Notes: generated from the letters alone by a model not told the origin. A DNA stretch of 64,000 bases from Staphylococcus sp. KG4-3 (GCF_033597815.2 NZ_CP166245.1:2232001-2296000), one strand, 5' to 3'; counted from the stretch's first letter, positions 9,237 through 18,858 are shown. Program-made: numbers and translations.

Positions 9237-9250
9237 TGTAAGCGCTCACT
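9237..9250. promoter_or_regulatory. Candidate cre upstream of gltS
   Basis: TGTAAGCGCTCACT matches TGWAANCGNTNWCA at all fixed positions except the last. It lies 63 nt before the gltS start, and a short GAGCG inverted repeat overlaps it. CcpA control of glutamate uptake is an inference. Confidence 0.5.
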
Positions 9251-9313
9251 TTTGAGCGATTATATATGAATAATTTATTAGTTTTGTATCTTATTATTAA
9301 GGGAGGAATGAAC

Positions 9314-10522
9314 ATGCTAGAGTTAGATGCTATTACTACTTTAGCCCTAGCAAGTGTATTATATCTTGTAGGTATCTATATTATTAATCATGCTAGTATT
9401 TTAAAAAGATTATGTATACCTGCACCAGTCATTGGTGGTTTACTCTTTGCTATCATTGTAGCAATTCTAGAAACAACAGGTTTATTAACTATAAAGTTAG
9501 ATTCTGATTTCATTCAAGATTTCTTTATGCTTGCATTTTTTACAACGATTGGACTAGGAGCGTCATTTAAACTTCTTCGTTTAGGTGGTAAAGTCTTAAT
9601 ATTATATTTTATTTTTTGTGGCGTCCTGGCATTCTTTCAAAACATCATCGGCGTATCATTGGCAAAATTATTAAATATACCGCCTTTATTAGGTTTAACA
9701 GCCGGTTCTATGTCAATGGAAGGCGGACATGGTAATGCAGCTGCCTATGGGAAAACAGTCCAAGACCTAGGTATTGATTCTGCAGTAACAGCAGCCTTAG
9801 CAGCGGCAACCTTAGGTTTAGTTGCTGGTGGTTTAATAGGAGGTCCTGTTGTAAAATTTTTAATTAATAAATATAACTTAAAACCTGAAAACGCTGAAGA
9901 AACGATGGAAGATTATAGTGATGTAACCTCTAATCAATATCTACATAAGCGTATGGCACCAACTACTATATTTCTAATGCAATTTGCAATTGTTGCCATT
10001 TGTATGGCTATCGGTTCATATTTAGGGACTCAATTTTCTGATTTAACGGGTATAAATATCCCTATATATGTAGGAGCAATGTTTATTGCAGTTATTATAC
10101 GAAATATATCTGAATACAGTAATTTAAATATTATTGATATGAAACTCATTAACAGTATTAGTGACGTCTCACTTAGCCTCTTTTTATCTATTGCATTAAT
10201 GAGTATTAAACTAACTGAAATTTATCAATTGGCAATTCCATTAATCATTATTGTATTGGTACAAGTTGTATTTATTGTCTTATTCTCTGTACTAATTTTA
10301 TTCCGAGGATTGGGCAAAGATTATGATGCAGCAGTTATGATTGGTGGGTTTATTGGACACGGCCTTGGCGCAACGCCAAACGCTATGGCTAATTTAGATG
10401 TTATAACAAAAAAATATGGTGCATCTCCAAAAGCATATTTAGTTGTACCAATTGTAGGTGCCTTTTTAATTGATTTATTAGGTGTGCCTATAGTTACAAC
10501 TTTCATTAATATTTTTAGTTAA
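9314..10522 (+). CDS. gltS: Sodium/glutamate symporter
   Basis: Na+-coupled glutamate uptake protein of the ESS family. With the chosen start it is 402 aa, against ~401 for E. coli GltS. About ten membrane segments form two inverted repeats. Each half carries a glycine-rich re-entrant motif: TAGSMSMEGGHGNAAAYG near residue 145 and GFIGHGLGATPNAMANL near residue 350. A longer frame begins at 9266, but GGGAGG sits 8 nt before the ATG at 9314, and the ATG at 9308 would overlap the ribosome site. It is transcribed alone and followed by a terminator. Confidence 0.92.
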   Translation: MLELDAITTLALASVLYLVGIYIINHASILKRLCIPAPVIGGLLFAIIVAILETTGLLTIKLDSDFIQDFFMLAFFTTIGLGASFKLLRLGGKVLILYFIFCGVLAFFQNIIGVSLAKLLNIPPLLGLTAGSMSMEGGHGNAAAYGKTVQDLGIDSAVTAALAAATLGLVAGGLIGGPVVKFLINKYNLKPENAEETMEDYSDVTSNQYLHKRMAPTTIFLMQFAIVAICMAIGSYLGTQFSDLTGINIPIYVGAMFIAVIIRNISEYSNLNIIDMKLINSISDVSLSLFLSIALMSIKLTEIYQLAIPLIIIVLVQVVFIVLFSVLILFRGLGKDYDAAVMIGGFIGHGLGATPNAMANLDVITKKYGASPKAYLVVPIVGAFLIDLLGVPIVTTFINIFS

Positions 10523-10592
10523 ATTCATATGAATTTTACCCTTTCATGACTTTAACACGAGTAAAACTTGTATAAACAAATCAGTCATTTAA

Positions 10593-10639
10593 AAAACAAG
10601 GTCGGAACAGTTAGGAATAAACTGCGCCGACCTTGTTTT
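10593..10639. terminator. Bidirectional terminator, gltS / fni
   Basis: A 13-bp perfect inverted repeat (AAAACAAGGTCGG / CCGACCTTGTTTT) with a 21-nt loop between convergent genes. A- and T-tracts sit on the two sides. Confidence 0.85.
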
Positions 10640-10677
10640 AATTTGGTTTCATATATTTACTGTTTTATAGCATTGTC

Positions 10678-11721
10678 TTATTTAATATCTAAGCCTCTTT
10701 GTTCAATCCATGATTGTAGTTTTGGGCTAAATATCATTTGTGCATGTTGTAAATCTTTGATTGCTTTTGCATCAAGCATCGTCATGATTTTTTTCATGTG
10801 TTCCGTAAATTGTTCTGTATAATTTAGTGTTTCAGTGATACCATATTTTTCAACATGATTTAAAAATGGACGTGACATTCCTACTGCGCTAGCACCGAGA
10901 GCAAGACATTTCACAGCATCTAAAGGTGTTCTGACACCACCACTTGCCAAAATATCCATATCTTGTTGATATGCGGTACTTTCTAATAAAGACTCTACAG
11001 TTGTTTGCCCCCATAAGCCTAAATAATCCATATCTTTATATGTTCGTCTTTCATTTTCAATATCGACAAAATTAGTACCGCCCCTACCACTTACATCTAC
11101 GTACTTGATACCGATTTCGTTAAGACTTTTAATCGTTTCTTTACTCATACCAAAGCCAACTTCTTTAACTATAACAGGCACATCTACTCGTGCTACAATT
11201 TGTGCTAAATTCTCCATCCATGTAGAAAAAGTTCTATTACCTTCAGGCATCACTAATTCTTGTGGAGCATTAACATGAACTTGTAAAGCTTGAGCATCAA
11301 GTAATTTTACTGATTCTATGGCTTTATCTACAGGCACATCTGCCCCCACGTTACTAAAAATGATACCTTCTGGATTTGTTTCACGTACGATACTAAATGA
11401 AGAAGCCATCTTGCTGTTTCTTAATGCTGCATGCGTTGAACCGACAGCCATCGCAATTCCAGTCTCACGTGCGATAACAGCTAATTTTTCATTAATTTGT
11501 TTCGTCCATTCACTACCACCAGTCATCGCATTAATATACAATGGTTGATTTAACGTAAAGTCTGTTAAATTACTCGTTAAATCAACATCATCAACATCGA
11601 TATTAGGAATAGAATGATGTACAAACCTTATTTCATCAAAATCTGAAATTGTTGCGTCTTTCTGTGCCATTGCTATTTCTACGTGTTCATTTTTACGTTG
11701 TTCTCTTTTTATATCGCTCAT
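10678..11721 (-). CDS. fni: Type 2 isopentenyl-diphosphate isomerase
   Basis: FMN- and NADPH-dependent enzyme that interconverts isopentenyl and dimethylallyl diphosphate in the mevalonate pathway used by staphylococci. The 347 aa cover the family: the N-terminal RKNEH substrate motif, the MTGGS flavin loop, VGSTHAAL, the catalytic segment [34 protein letters not shown] and the terminal phosphate motif [24 protein letters not shown] precedes the ATG. It lies 74 bp downstream of the corA-like gene with no obvious terminator between, so some co-transcription is possible. Confidence 0.95.
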   Translation of the reverse strand: MSDIKREQRKNEHVEIAMAQKDATISDFDEIRFVHHSIPNIDVDDVDLTSNLTDFTLNQPLYINAMTGGSEWTKQINEKLAVIARETGIAMAVGSTHAALRNSKMASSFSIVRETNPEGIIFSNVGADVPVDKAIESVKLLDAQALQVHVNAPQELVMPEGNRTFSTWMENLAQIVARVDVPVIVKEVGFGMSKETIKSLNEIGIKYVDVSGRGGTNFVDIENERRTYKDMDYLGLWGQTTVESLLESTAYQQDMDILASGGVRTPLDAVKCLALGASAVGMSRPFLNHVEKYGITETLNYTEQFTEHMKKIMTMLDAKAIKDLQHAQMIFSPKLQSWIEQRGLDIK

Positions 11722-11795
11722 TTTCCGCTCCTACTTTCAACACATTTTTATATTAAATTCATTATATCGAACTATCCTTATATTGCTATAACCTA

Positions 11796-12743
11796 TTAAA
11801 ACCATTTTTCTTTTTTAAAATAGACTATACAGCCAATACTTATCACTAACATAATTGTTAAGACGATATAATAGCCATAATGCCATTTCAGTTCAGGCAT
11901 ATTTGTAAAATTCATACCGTATATACCTGTAATCAATGTCAAAGGTAGAAAGATCACCGATACCAGAGTCAGTATTTGCATTATACTATTCATTTTAAAT
12001 GAGTTATATGACGAATAATTATCTTTAATTTCATCAGTCATCTCTTGAGACATTTTCAAAATATTTTGTTGTTTTATAATATGATCATCTATATGTTGAA
12101 TATACATATGATTCTTCTCATCTACAAGTAATAGGCCGCTTTCTTTGATGTTATCAACTAATTCTTGAATTGGATAAACAATGCGCTTCATTTTTATAAT
12201 ATTTGATCTTATTTTAAATACCTCTTCCATAATAATCTTAACGGAAGCGTCCTTGAGTTGATAATCCTCAAATTCGTATACTTTATCTTCGATTTCATAG
12301 ATCAAATCAAAGTAACTATCCACCATTTTATCTAAGATGTGCAATGCAACATCAGATGTATGCAAACCATTTTGATTCTCTCCCATTAACATATATGCTA
12401 GGTTATTTAAAACTGAAAACGGCTGATGATGATACGTAATAAGCACTTTATCTTTTATAAATAAATTCAACGCTTTGTCACCGCTATTATTAGTATCAAT
12501 ACTATGTAATACAATATATTGGTATGTATCGTATGAATTATATTTTGCCCTAGGTGTCCCATTAACTGTATCATCGATTTCAAGTTTATTAAAGTTAAAA
12601 TACGACTTAAAAATCTCATTTTCTGATACTGAAGGGTTGTAAAAATCATACCAAACGAATATTGCTGATTCAGGTACATCATTAAAGCATGAAGCTTGCG
12701 TTAATGCCTGCCCAGAAATTTGATATTTAATTGTAATTGGCAT
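11796..12743 (-). CDS. CorA-family divalent cation transporter (first copy)
   Basis: 315 aa. A long cytosolic alpha/beta and helical domain runs to about residue 250. Two C-terminal membrane helices follow, with the YGMNF selectivity motif between them (FLPLTLITGIYGMNFTNMPEL). It forms a pentameric channel for Mg2+, or possibly Co2+/Ni2+. The basic C-terminal end KKEKWF is typical. GGAGGGG precedes the ATG. A divergent promoter region of about 145 bp separates it from the thioesterase gene. A second, unrelated-looking CorA relative lies at 57.7 kb. Confidence 0.85.
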   Translation of the reverse strand: MPITIKYQISGQALTQASCFNDVPESAIFVWYDFYNPSVSENEIFKSYFNFNKLEIDDTVNGTPRAKYNSYDTYQYIVLHSIDTNNSGDKALNLFIKDKVLITYHHQPFSVLNNLAYMLMGENQNGLHTSDVALHILDKMVDSYFDLIYEIEDKVYEFEDYQLKDASVKIIMEEVFKIRSNIIKMKRIVYPIQELVDNIKESGLLLVDEKNHMYIQHIDDHIIKQQNILKMSQEMTDEIKDNYSSYNSFKMNSIMQILTLVSVIFLPLTLITGIYGMNFTNMPELKWHYGYYIVLTIMLVISIGCIVYFKKEKWF

Positions 12744-12888
12744 ATTTCCCCTCCCTAAATCATTTACTTTATTTTACCATGAAACCGTTCAAGTGTAAGT
12801 TTATGTTATTTTTAGTAAACTAACATTGTAGACAAGTAAAACTTGTTACCATTTGATTATTAACTTTCGACTATCAAGGAGTGTTTTC

Positions 12889-13356
12889 ATGCAAAACCTA
12901 TTTACTGTTAATCACTACGTAACACAAGATATGATTGATCACAATAATCATGTACATGATGCGCAATATAATATTGTTTTCAGTGATGCCATCAACCAGT
13001 TTAATTACCAAAAAGGATTATCTTTAGAGGATCGTGAAATATTAAACTATACCCTATTTACCGTTGAAGAACAAACTGCTTATTTGTCTGAATTAGTAGA
13101 AAATGATGAATACCAAATTACTATTTATTTATACGACTATAATGAGAAAAGCGTGCACTTCTTCTCAATCATGACAAAATCAGATGGTACAACTGTTGCA
13201 ACTAATGAAGCTTTGATGTTAGGTATCAATCGCAAAACAAAAAAAACATCCCCTTTCCCTGCACAATATGCAAATGGAATTATTTCCTATTACGACAATC
13301 AACAGCTCATAGAATGGCCAAAGCAATTGGGGCATCGTATAGGAATTTCTAGATAA
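12889..13356 (+). CDS. Acyl-CoA thioesterase-like hotdog protein
   Basis: 155 aa, a single hotdog-fold domain of the 4-hydroxybenzoyl-CoA thioesterase type. The opening region YVTQDMIDHNNHVHDAQYNIVFSDA has the Asp/Asn-His pattern of the helix that holds the active site. It probably hydrolyses a short or medium acyl-CoA. The frame opens at 12853, but AAGGAG lies 8 nt before the ATG at 12889. It is first in a two-gene unit with the next gene (15-nt gap). Confidence 0.7.
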   Translation: MQNLFTVNHYVTQDMIDHNNHVHDAQYNIVFSDAINQFNYQKGLSLEDREILNYTLFTVEEQTAYLSELVENDEYQITIYLYDYNEKSVHFFSIMTKSDGTTVATNEALMLGINRKTKKTSPFPAQYANGIISYYDNQQLIEWPKQLGHRIGISR

Positions 13357-13371
13357 GGAGTTGAGAAATAA

Positions 13372-13776
13372 ATGACAAAGAACATCCATACAAGTATTGA
13401 ATTACATTTATATGATTTATTTGACCACACTAAATTTGAACTTAGCGAACTAAATCAAAGTAAGAGCCTTGTTATCAATGGACCTGATAGTCAATTGATT
13501 AAACGAGGCCTAGACATTAGTTATTTACAAGGACAAAAAAGAGCTATTGATCACATTGACGCCATTTTGAAATCTTACCCAGATGAACAGGCTTTTATTT
13601 CAAATTTTAATGAGTATGCAACAAATGTTTTAAATAATTATGACATTTCCTCACAAAAATTTAAAATGCTTGAACAACCGCCCGCTGATTACGAAGAAAT
13701 ATTGGCCCATCATTATACTTTAATGGGGCAAAAATTCATCATCGATTCTATTAATACAACAATTATAAATCAATAA
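13372..13776 (+). CDS. Conserved hypothetical protein, partner of the thioesterase gene
   Basis: 134 aa, soluble and acidic, with no signal peptide or membrane segment. The sequence looks mainly helical (stretches around 40-75 and 105-130), and I recognise no motif or family. It follows the thioesterase gene after 15 nt, is preceded by AAGGAG, and is followed by a hairpin, so the two are almost certainly one transcript. No function is proposed. Confidence 0.75.
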   Translation: MTKNIHTSIELHLYDLFDHTKFELSELNQSKSLVINGPDSQLIKRGLDISYLQGQKRAIDHIDAILKSYPDEQAFISNFNEYATNVLNNYDISSQKFKMLEQPPADYEEILAHHYTLMGQKFIIDSINTTIINQ

Positions 13777-13803
13777 CCCTGTTCTGCTTTTTATAGAAAT
13801 CTT

Positions 13804-13833
13804 ACTGCCAATGAAGTTATGTTTATTGGCAGT
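13804..13833 (+). terminator. Terminator of the thioesterase operon
   Basis: A 9-bp perfect inverted repeat (ACTGCCAAT / ATTGGCAGT) followed by TATTTTAT, 28 nt past the stop codon. Confidence 0.75.
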
Positions 13834-13942
13834 TATTTTATCCTTTATTAAGTTAAATATTAATCAAATGTATTTCTAGTAGCTACTCACTATTGGTATA
13901 CAATACGCACTCATCAATATTTATTATTGTTATTCATAAAAA

Positions 13943-13983
13943 ACAGGATTGAAAATCTAGTCAACTTTGATTTCCAATCCTGT
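13943..13983 (-). terminator. Terminator of the alpha/beta hydrolase gene
   Basis: A 15-bp inverted repeat with one mismatch (ACAGGATTGAAAATC / GATTTCCAATCCTGT). It lies 44 nt downstream of the minus-strand gene and is followed by a T-rich tract in that direction. Confidence 0.7.
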
Positions 13984-14027
13984 CCGCTAAGGTTAATCAC
14001 TTTAAAATACTAAAAAACACGGTATTT

Positions 14028-14969
14028 TTACTCGTTAATTGTTCCAACAATTTGTTTAATTACTTTATGAGATTCTCTAATTGGTAGTAATGGAAAAGCA
14101 TGGACCATACGTTTATACTCATAAAAGTGAATTTCTTGTTGTGCTGAAGCTAAAATTTCAGTAAATTTCAGCATATCTGGCAGATAAATTTCATAAGTAC
14201 CACCAAACATAAAAATTGGTGGTAAATCGATTAAATTACCGTTTATAGGAGAGAGTCTATTATCATTTAATGGTAGGTTATTCGACCAATGACTCAATAT
14301 TTTCTGGACACCCTCTTTATCTACAAGTACATCTTTTCGATCTAGTGCTTCAGTAATTTCTGCATTATCTAATTGTGCATCTAATAAAGGAGAGAATAAA
14401 TATAGTTTTTTAGGCATTGGTTGTCCTTGCTCTTGCAACTGTTGAACTAGACTAAGCGCTAAAGCACCACCCGTACCATCACCCATAACAATAATATCCT
14501 CGCTATCAACTTCTTTTAATAATTCCTTATACACTTTAAAAATAGCATCAAATGTATCATCAATCTTATATTTTGGTGCTTTTGGATAGATAGGCATAAC
14601 AACTTCATATAAAGTACTTAATGCGAGTTTATCCATGTATCTCCAATGAAAAGCTGATGGTTGTAAAGTATTATAACCACCATGAATATATAAAATCTTT
14701 TTTTCTTTACTATGTCTAAATCTGAATCTAAAAACTTGCAAATCATCTAATGTTTGCTTATCCAAATCAGATTTAACATTTAATGTTTCTGGCTGTTTGT
14801 GTTTTTTATCATTAATCTTTTCACGATTTTTCATGAATTTCTCAAAATCTTGGTCTGTATTGAAAATAATAGACCTATGAGGTAACAAGTATTTATTTAT
14901 AAATTTAGTTGTTAGTCTTGATTTCATTCCATAATCCATCCAATCTATATTTATTGTGCTATCATTCAA
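14028..14969 (-). CDS. Alpha/beta hydrolase (HSL/acetyl-esterase type)
   Basis: 313 aa. The oxyanion-hole motif appears as YIHGGYN (family HGGG). The nucleophile-elbow position reads GDGTGGALAL, with Asp/Gly/Thr where GDSAGG is usual. PPIFMFGGTYEIYLPD and a late His (MVHAFPLLP) complete the fold. The elbow lacks the catalytic Ser (Thr or Asp instead), so this may be a degenerate esterase. The start is uncertain: no good ribosome site precedes 14969, and ATG codons at residues 11 and 15 are alternatives. It is monocistronic. Confidence 0.75.
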   Translation of the reverse strand: MNDSTINIDWMDYGMKSRLTTKFINKYLLPHRSIIFNTDQDFEKFMKNREKINDKKHKQPETLNVKSDLDKQTLDDLQVFRFRFRHSKEKKILYIHGGYNTLQPSAFHWRYMDKLALSTLYEVVMPIYPKAPKYKIDDTFDAIFKVYKELLKEVDSEDIIVMGDGTGGALALSLVQQLQEQGQPMPKKLYLFSPLLDAQLDNAEITEALDRKDVLVDKEGVQKILSHWSNNLPLNDNRLSPINGNLIDLPPIFMFGGTYEIYLPDMLKFTEILASAQQEIHFYEYKRMVHAFPLLPIRESHKVIKQIVGTINE

Positions 14970-15200
14970 TATTCTTTGTTTTATTTATTAAAAAAAATAA
15001 ATGTTATGGTAAAATTAATATAATGACCAAAAATCATAGTCATAATATAATGTAAGTAACTTAAAAACTAACAATTTCATTATTAGCGTATTTAAAAATC
15101 GAGTTAGTAATACTTAAAATGTATCAGTTATTAAACATTATAACAAAACAAAAGTCACAAAATAAATAAATGCTAGCAATACGCAGTGAAAGGAGTACTT

Positions 15201-15848
15201 ATGGCCGATAAGCACAAACAATTCAAAGACTTTGAACACACCTTAACTAGTGAACCTATGCAACGTGGTTCACAATATGAAAAAAAGAAAAGATCGTGGG
15301 TTAGTATTATTATTCATATCATCGTTTTAATACTAATAGCGATTACTGGCTATAGTATGTTTAAAGAACCTATTTTCAATTTAGTTTTTGTTCAAGAAAC
15401 AATTAATTTCCATCAATTAACCAATTTCCAAGATTCAATTAATGATTTTTCGAATCTCAACATTAATATTGAAAATATTGATGACCTTCAAACAAGTATA
15501 GATCGATTGATATTAGTCTTTTACGTGTTCTTTATTGCTTGTATCGTTAGTTTAGTTTTAACTATTTTTACAATCGTATTTAATAGAACCGCATTAAAGA
15601 TTGTAAATTTACTTGTAATTGCTATTATGTTGGTTATTACTTTTGGTTTTTCATACCTTATTAAAAATATCGCTACCCGTATCGCTGATTCAATGTCTCA
15701 ATACTACGTTTCAGTCAAACCAACACAAATCTTAACTGAAGCAGATGCGCTTCATAATGCCTTTATACTACTAGGATGTAGCATTGCTCTGATTTTAATT
15801 AGTTTATTTTTTAGAAACCGCAAAACTTATAAAAAAAGAATTATTTAA
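15201..15848 (+). CDS. Predicted membrane protein of unknown function
   Basis: 215 aa. A charged N-terminal tail (~35 residues) is followed by four membrane segments: about 37-56, 105-130, 137-157 and 180-205. A polar loop of ~50 residues lies between the first and second (FHQLTNFQDSINDFSNLNINIENIDD). No family is recognised. The frame opens at 15186, but AAAGGAG lies 7 nt before the ATG at 15201. The upstream 230 bp is very AT-rich and a terminator follows, so it is a single-gene unit. Confidence 0.7.
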   Translation: MADKHKQFKDFEHTLTSEPMQRGSQYEKKKRSWVSIIIHIIVLILIAITGYSMFKEPIFNLVFVQETINFHQLTNFQDSINDFSNLNINIENIDDLQTSIDRLILVFYVFFIACIVSLVLTIFTIVFNRTALKIVNLLVIAIMLVITFGFSYLIKNIATRIADSMSQYYVSVKPTQILTEADALHNAFILLGCSIALILISLFFRNRKTYKKRII

Positions 15849-15864
15849 ATTATGTTACTGAAAC

Positions 15865-15901
15865 AACCATACAATTAGGGTAATAACTAAATTGTATGGT
15901 T
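15865..15901 (+). terminator. Terminator after the membrane-protein gene
   Basis: A 12-bp perfect inverted repeat (AACCATACAATT / AATTGTATGGTT) followed by TTTATTATG. The remaining gap to 16183 holds only AT-rich sequence and the hairpin listed next. Confidence 0.75.
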
Positions 15902-16069
15902 TTATTATGCTTACAATAAATAGCTATACAATTACATTATATAAAAATATAACGTAATACTAATAGATATATTTATGAAGATACATAAAGTAAAACAAAA
16001 TTTAGGATATGACATTAAATTTTAAAATTTAGTAACTTAACGAACTACAAAATTCTATAACATTAAAGA

Positions 16070-16110
16070 AAACGTCAATTTCTATATTATTTCAATAGAA
16101 ATTGACGTTT
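16070..16110. terminator. Hairpin terminator, copy 1 of a dispersed sequence
   Basis: A 16-bp inverted repeat (AAACGTCAATTTCTAT / ATAGAAATTGACGTTT) flanked by A- and T-runs, 74 nt past the EmrB-like gene. The same stem and almost the same loop recur at 35936-35976, next to an unrelated gene. Confidence 0.7.
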
Positions 16111-16183
16111 ATTTTTACCTAGAAGCGATCATATTCTAGGTTATGAACTTAATGTACTTTAACTAGCCTAATTTAATGAAAAC

Positions 16184-18070
16184 CTACTTTTCATTTGAAA
16201 TGTAATGTGCTTTTCCTTTTAAGAATAAACTTAAGATAAATGCAAGTGCACTCAGCGCTGTAGCAATTAAGAAAGCACTATTCACACCATTAATTGAAGC
16301 AAGTTTTTGTACAAATTCTAATATTTGTGAAGTAGCCATTTGCTCTCCACCCATTGATTGTGCCATTTCTTGTAAACGATCTTTTAAAAATGGATTTGTT
16401 TTATCTAAATCTTGTGCGTAACCAGCAGCATATTGTGTGGTTTGTGTTGACATCACTGTGACTAATAGTGCTGTACCAATTGAACCAGCCAATTGTCTTA
16501 AAGTATTAGATAAAGCATTACCATGTGAAATAAGTCTTTGTGGTAACGAATTCATACCTGCCGTCATAATCGGCATCATAATAAAACTCATACCAAACGA
16601 ACGAATAATGTATATCAACATTAAATGTCCATATGTTGTGTTCATATTTAATTTTGTCAATTCCCATGTTGCGTAAGTCATGATACCAGTACCTACTAAA
16701 GCTAATGGTTTAATACCAATTGTATCTAACAATTTACCTGCAACAGGACCCATAATTCCCATAATTAATGCACCTGGTAATAATAATAAACCAGATTGAA
16801 TTGGTGTAAATCCTCTTAAGTTTTGTAGATATAACGGTAATAAAATCATACCTCCGAATAAGCTCATTGTTACAATCATATTGATTACTGTAGTTAAAGT
16901 AAATCCAGAGTATTTTAATACTTCCATGCTTAACATCGGTACACGCATTGTGAGCTCTCTAATTACAAAGGCAATGATAAAGATAACTCCCACAATTAAT
17001 GAAATCACTACTATAGGTGAACTCCATGTATTATTACCAGCTTCACTGAATCCATATAATAATGCACCAAAACCGATTGTACTGAAGATAATACCTGGGA
17101 TATCCGCTTTTGGATTGGTTGTAACTTGATAAACTCTAAACCAAATATATGAAATAGCTAGTGAAACTAATCCAATAATGAACATGCCATAAAACATAAC
17201 ATTCCAATGGTAGTTCTCAACGATATAACCTGATAAAGTAGGACCTATTGCTGGTGCTAAAATCATCGCTATACCAAGTGTCCCCATTGCAGCTCCACGT
17301 CTTTCAGGAGGGAAAATAGTCATAAATACATTCGTACCTAAAGGCATAAGTATACCAGCACCAATCGCTTGTAATACACGTCCTGCCATCATTACTGTGA
17401 ATGAACCTGACATACCACAGACTAGAGAACCAATTGTAAATAGCGTCATAGCTACTAAAAATAGTTTTCTATAAGAATATTTGTTAAATAAATAAGCACT
17501 AATCGGAATTAAAATACCATTTACTAACATAAACCCTGTCATTAACCACTGACCAGTATTCGCAGAAATATTAAAATCTGTGTTGATCTTAGGCAAGGCA
17601 ACGTTTAATAACGTTTGGTTCAAGATTGCTATAAACATACCGAATATCATTGCTAATAGCACTTTACCTTGTGACGTTCCTTTACCAAACATAAAGGAAC
17701 TATGTTTTTCTTTTAATTTTTCGTTTACTTTTGCTTCTTCAGAATTTGGATTGATATTTTCATGGTCATCATCTGTTGTCTCATCTGAGTTATCAATTGA
17801 TTGACCCATTTCTTCACTACTTAAAGTATCATTATCTTCCAAATTCTCTTCTGTTGCTGTTTCTGACTCCATAGTTGATTCGTTAGAACCTTCTTTGTCA
17901 CTTATATTAAATTTAGATTGATAATTTTCATCAGAAGCGTTATTTTCTTGCTTCATTTGTTCCATTTGTCTTTTTGATTGTTTTTTCTTACTTTTTGCCA
18001 TAAAAAGATTAATCAATCCAACAAAAATGAGCGCTATGACTACGTAAATAATAATGAAGGTCATTGTCAT
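16184..18070 (-). CDS. EmrB-like MFS drug efflux pump with N-terminal extension
   Basis: 628 aa. A 14-helix DHA2-type drug:H+ antiporter domain occupies about residues 130-622. LNVALPKINTDF, WLMTGFMLVNGILIPISAYL, the motif A-like GRVLQAIGAGILMPLG and the motif C-like AIGPTLSGYIV are visible. Before it lie an extra hydrophobic segment (about 3-25), a basic patch and a ~90-residue linker rich in Glu, Asp, Ser and Asn. This makes the protein roughly 120 aa longer than a standard EmrB. The start has GGGGGG 7 nt upstream. It follows the adaptor gene after 13 nt, so pump and adaptor are co-expressed, with a TetR regulator divergent. Confidence 0.85.
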   Translation of the reverse strand: MTMTFIIIYVVIALIFVGLINLFMAKSKKKQSKRQMEQMKQENNASDENYQSKFNISDKEGSNESTMESETATEENLEDNDTLSSEEMGQSIDNSDETTDDDHENINPNSEEAKVNEKLKEKHSSFMFGKGTSQGKVLLAMIFGMFIAILNQTLLNVALPKINTDFNISANTGQWLMTGFMLVNGILIPISAYLFNKYSYRKLFLVAMTLFTIGSLVCGMSGSFTVMMAGRVLQAIGAGILMPLGTNVFMTIFPPERRGAAMGTLGIAMILAPAIGPTLSGYIVENYHWNVMFYGMFIIGLVSLAISYIWFRVYQVTTNPKADIPGIIFSTIGFGALLYGFSEAGNNTWSSPIVVISLIVGVIFIIAFVIRELTMRVPMLSMEVLKYSGFTLTTVINMIVTMSLFGGMILLPLYLQNLRGFTPIQSGLLLLPGALIMGIMGPVAGKLLDTIGIKPLALVGTGIMTYATWELTKLNMNTTYGHLMLIYIIRSFGMSFIMMPIMTAGMNSLPQRLISHGNALSNTLRQLAGSIGTALLVTVMSTQTTQYAAGYAQDLDKTNPFLKDRLQEMAQSMGGEQMATSQILEFVQKLASINGVNSAFLIATALSALAFILSLFLKGKAHYISNEK

Positions 18071-18083
18071 TTATAGACCCCCC

Positions 18084-18731
18084 TTAATTTTTATGAATTT
18101 TAACTTCAGCGTTCATTCCAGGAACAACGTTTTTAGATGGTTTTGAATCAAGTGAGATTTTCACAGGTACTACTTGAGAAACTTTAGTATAGTTACCATC
18201 AGTATTTGATGAAGGCATCATTGAAAAGCTTGAAGCTGTAGCTTTACCAATTTCTTCAACTTTACCTTTAAGTTCAGCTTTTTCGCCGTCAAGTTTTACA
18301 TTTACATCTTTACCTTCTTCAACATCTGAAATGTCTTTTTCATCAACATTTGCAGTAATATAAGAATCATCTAAATTATAAGCATAAGCAATTGGAGATC
18401 CTGCTTGCGCGATTGAACCTTCCATACCATCAGTTTTTACGATTGTTCCATCTTGTGGCATTTTAATATCCATATTTTGTGATTGGCCATCTTCACCTTT
18501 AGCTGCTATTTCAGCAACTTTGTCGCCTTTACTTAATTTTTCGTTGTTTTTAACATCAAATGATTTGATTTCGCCTGATGCTGGCGCAGATACTTTAATT
18601 TGCTCTCCGTCAACTTTGGCATTCTCTGTACTTACAAATCCTGTAGCTTGATTATAAAAGTGGAAACCGACTACACCAATAATCACAAGAACTACAATGG
18701 TAATGATGTTAATTAATACCATTTTTTTCAT
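18084..18731 (-). CDS. EmrA/HlyD-type membrane fusion adaptor
   Basis: 215 aa. One N-terminal membrane anchor (residues 5-25), then a biotinyl-lipoyl-like domain (VSAPASGEIKSFDVKNNEKLSKGDKVAEI; MPQDGTIVKTDGMEGSIAQAG) and a beta-barrel domain (ITANVDEKDISDVEEGKDVNVKLDG). It ends in VVPGMNAEVKI. The long coiled-coil hairpin of Gram-negative EmrA is missing, which fits a cell without an outer membrane. It is first in a two-gene operon with the MFS pump. AGGAGG is 8 nt from the ATG. Confidence 0.88.
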   Translation of the reverse strand: MKKMVLINIITIVVLVIIGVVGFHFYNQATGFVSTENAKVDGEQIKVSAPASGEIKSFDVKNNEKLSKGDKVAEIAAKGEDGQSQNMDIKMPQDGTIVKTDGMEGSIAQAGSPIAYAYNLDDSYITANVDEKDISDVEEGKDVNVKLDGEKAELKGKVEEIGKATASSFSMMPSSNTDGNYTKVSQVVPVKISLDSKPSKNVVPGMNAEVKIHKN

Positions 18732-18858
18732 TACTCTTTCCTCCTATTTGCTTTTAAAATTCACTTTATATATTATAGATACATGTACAATAAAAAAACA
18801 CCGACACTTATATAAAATGTGTTGGATTTGTATCCACCGTGTTTTTGAAGGAGTAAAA

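Noticed and set aside
10568..10822. 84-aa plus-strand ORF over the fni terminator and 3' end
   Set aside because: It runs through the terminator and antisense to fni; no ribosome site.
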